This document shows, in pieces, positions 61,901 to 64,000 of a stretch of DNA of 64,000 bases; the first letter of the stretch is position 1; every line of letters starts with the position of its first letter. Made by a program: the position numbers and the translations under genes. The stretch is from positions 62,001 to 126,000 of the forward strand of contig JAANDG010000015.1 of the NCBI GenBank assembly GCA_036852015.1, read 5' to 3'. The stretch comes from Pelodera strongyloides. Taxonomy: Eukaryota > Nematoda > Chromadorea > Rhabditida > Rhabditidae. A model generated the notes under the pieces. The model was not told the origin of the DNA, did no database searches, and saw nothing but the letters and a program-made list of their open reading frames with translations.

Positions 61901-64000
61901 TTAAAACGGAAGATGTTGTAGTTGGTTTGGCATCCAAAAATAAAAGTGAAAGGCTGAGGATTGATTACAAACAAATGCGGCAGATGTTAATGCAGAGGTG
62001 CAGGCAAGAGTATGGGCATTTGCACTCCGGAACCATCAACTCCGTGATATTTAAGTATTTTCCACCTCGCAGAATTGAACTTATAATTTAATTCGTGCGA
62101 TCCGGAGATTACAATAATTACAGTCCAGGGGGCGCAAATTACCACAATTATATATTTGTTACAAGGAGTTAAAGTCAAATTCCAATATGTTCTCAGTATT
62201 TGTTATAATTATCAGTGTACTGTGGTGTGAGATGTGTAATCATCCGCAGTAGTCGTAAGCTAAAAGTTAAGCAACATCCTGTTTTAAGACTTGTTTCGAT
62301 GATGCCACTAGTGGCAGTAAGAAATGAGCATGTTAGGGTTTCGACGGCTTCACTGACTCTAATAGTCAATTAAGGGCGACAGCTCTTAGGATTCAAGCAG
62401 TAAATGATTTCATCTTTTTTTTCTGCTTTTCGACAGGGAGAATTGTGTTGTTTCGTAATTTCTCGTTTCGTAGAAAGTCTGGCTCAGTTATAAAGGATAA
62501 ATTATGATAAACAACTTATTCTGAAATGGTGAATGAGTGCAGTGACGTCGCATTATCAAATAACCAAACAATCCTTTAAGTAACCTGTTTGTTTCCACGA
62601 AAACACACCCTTGAAACACGATGATGGACACAGAACAATTCGGGTGTGTGGTTACAACCTGGTTGTATAGAAGTGCCAATCAGACAGAACACTTCGTTCA
62701 CTGTGGTCATTGCTAAGTTGTGCGTTCCCCACCCATGCCCGCTTGTTCTACCTTGTATTGCGGAAAGTCGGTCCACCCTGTCATTGTATACCGTTTAAAA
62801 TTTTGGAGTTTTGGATGTATTCGAATTTTCAGTAAATGTACATAGCCGAAGTGGCATATGCAACAAAATGCGGCATGTTTTGGATGCATTTGACCAAGAT
62901 CAGCCAAATGTCCCACTTGTCTAATTTGTTCTCATAGTTCACTTCTTTTTAGCGCCTTCATTCCACAATCGCAACGTTAAGCCTAGTATTCCGCTCGGCG
63001 CGCTGAACGCTTCCGATGCACGTATGCGCACACGTACACTAGTTGTGCGGAAAATCTACTGATCATTCCCCAGCAGAACACCTATCAGCCTTCAATCACC
63101 GTTTTCCAAATATTCTCCTCTTCGAACCTGCTCTTTTATGACCTTCTTGTTTATCAAAATTATACATTAAACCCAATGATCTAGGACGAACTAAACAACC
63201 TTCTTAAACCATTCCGAGGGTAAAACACAATTTTACTTGGAAAACGATTGCCAGTCAAAACAAAGCACAGCTGGAAATTATTGGGTTTTGGATATATGTA
63301 GCAGTTCCTAGTTCCGATATGTTCGTGATTTCTCTTTTTGCCAATTAACTCGCTGAATTTTACTTTTCATGCCGTGCGGTTATGTTACAGTTCAGCAGCA
63401 TCATCTGAACATTTTCCAGCTCAATGACTATTTCGTGAGCCTGACCCAGCATTCCTCACATTTTCCCACCTAAACAAACGTGATTATTCACGTTTACTTC
63501 TCGGAGTGTGACAAGTATGGCAGTGTTATGCCACTTTTTGATTTCTTTCTGCCAATGAATGCATTTGGTTTTCATTAATTTCCCCTCCTTTCTCCCCCTA
63601 TTGATTGCGTCATACGCGAGTTGCTTTCTTCCGTCAGTTGAACATCAACGTGCGGCTTGGCGTGCGGACAAGCGCGCGCGAAAAAAAAGGCTCATGCGGA
63701 ATGCGAATGCAAGCATCGGCCATTGCCCAGGCGCACACACTTGACACCTCTCAAATCATTGTCAACACGATTGAGATAAGAAAGAAGAAAACAATAACAT
63801 CTGCGGGGTGGTAAGGCGATATATGTTGTTTTGGGGAATAGTACAATATGATAAACTCTAAATAATCAGTAAATTGAGCAACACTTGCCACTTGCTTGAG
63901 TTAACCAACGTGTGTCCCTTGCTGTAAAAAAACTAAATAGAGAAGTGCAGGGGCACAACCGGATCAACTCATTTTCAGGTAAAACTGGAGTAATAAAATT
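58926..64000. other. No confident gene
   Basis: AT-rich sequence. The only stretch with some coding flavour is 60249-60437 on plus: TTCTATTCAG directly before ATG, 63 codons, but it contains a CT microsatellite (60310-60331) and low-complexity sequence. The flanks show no partner exons. The right-hand end (63600-63720) is GC-richer without structure. Confidence 0.4.

Noticed and set aside
1..64000. CRISPR arrays, operons of prokaryotic type, phage or insertion sequences
   Set aside because: None seen; the sequence is intron-rich and eukaryotic.

Overview
The window looks like nuclear DNA of a nematode, probably a clade V (rhabditid or strongylid-type) species; the species itself cannot be read from the sequence. 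The grounds are an AT-rich background, small exons (30-300 nt) with nematode-style acceptors (TTTCAG, sometimes AAG), acceptor sites just upstream of start codons as expected for spliced-leader trans-splicing, and an unmistakable nlp-3 neuropeptide gene. No prokaryotic, organellar or viral features were seen. Gene models were built by hand from splice sites and reading phase, so exon edges are predictions.

Plus strand, 130-2576: the 3' exons of an unrecognised gene whose start lies outside the window. Plus strand, 6245-15702: five small exons and one very long exon encoding a roughly 1000-residue, Ser/Pro-rich, largely disordered protein. Plus strand, 21392-27838: a clear PP2A regulatory subunit B'' (PPP2R3 family, two EF-hands). 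The B'' exons have no early in-frame ATG and their phases chain upstream, so the long disordered exon may be the N-terminal extension of the same locus (as in vertebrate PR130) or a separate neighbour ending at a TAA at 15700. A 57-codon ORF with one hydrophobic segment (10199-10372) lies in an intron.

Minus strand, 29371-29984: nlp-3, a three-exon neuropeptide precursor. Then 30000-34950 is repeat territory: a 1.1 kb insertion made of four tRNA-like units in inverted arrangement, bounded by a 17-bp direct repeat, and two tandem copies of a SINE-like element with tRNA-type A and B boxes (a third copy is at 19013-19408).

Minus strand, 34984-38933: a multi-exon gene of no recognised family. 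Minus strand, 40047-55181 (perhaps starting at 57979): a gene of about 46 exons and about 1780 codons encoding a long coiled-coil protein of the SOGA/MTCL (microtubule cross-linking factor) family, with a short Cys-containing N-terminal module. Two of its exon junctions do not keep phase with GT-AG introns, and the 34984-38933 gene has an apparent frame switch, so there may be small assembly errors or unusual splicing. From 58000 to the end no convincing gene was found; a 503-bp palindromic MITE sits at 58423-58925.

Functionally the window combines a neuropeptide, a phosphatase targeting subunit and a cytoskeletal scaffold; there is no sign that they form one pathway.
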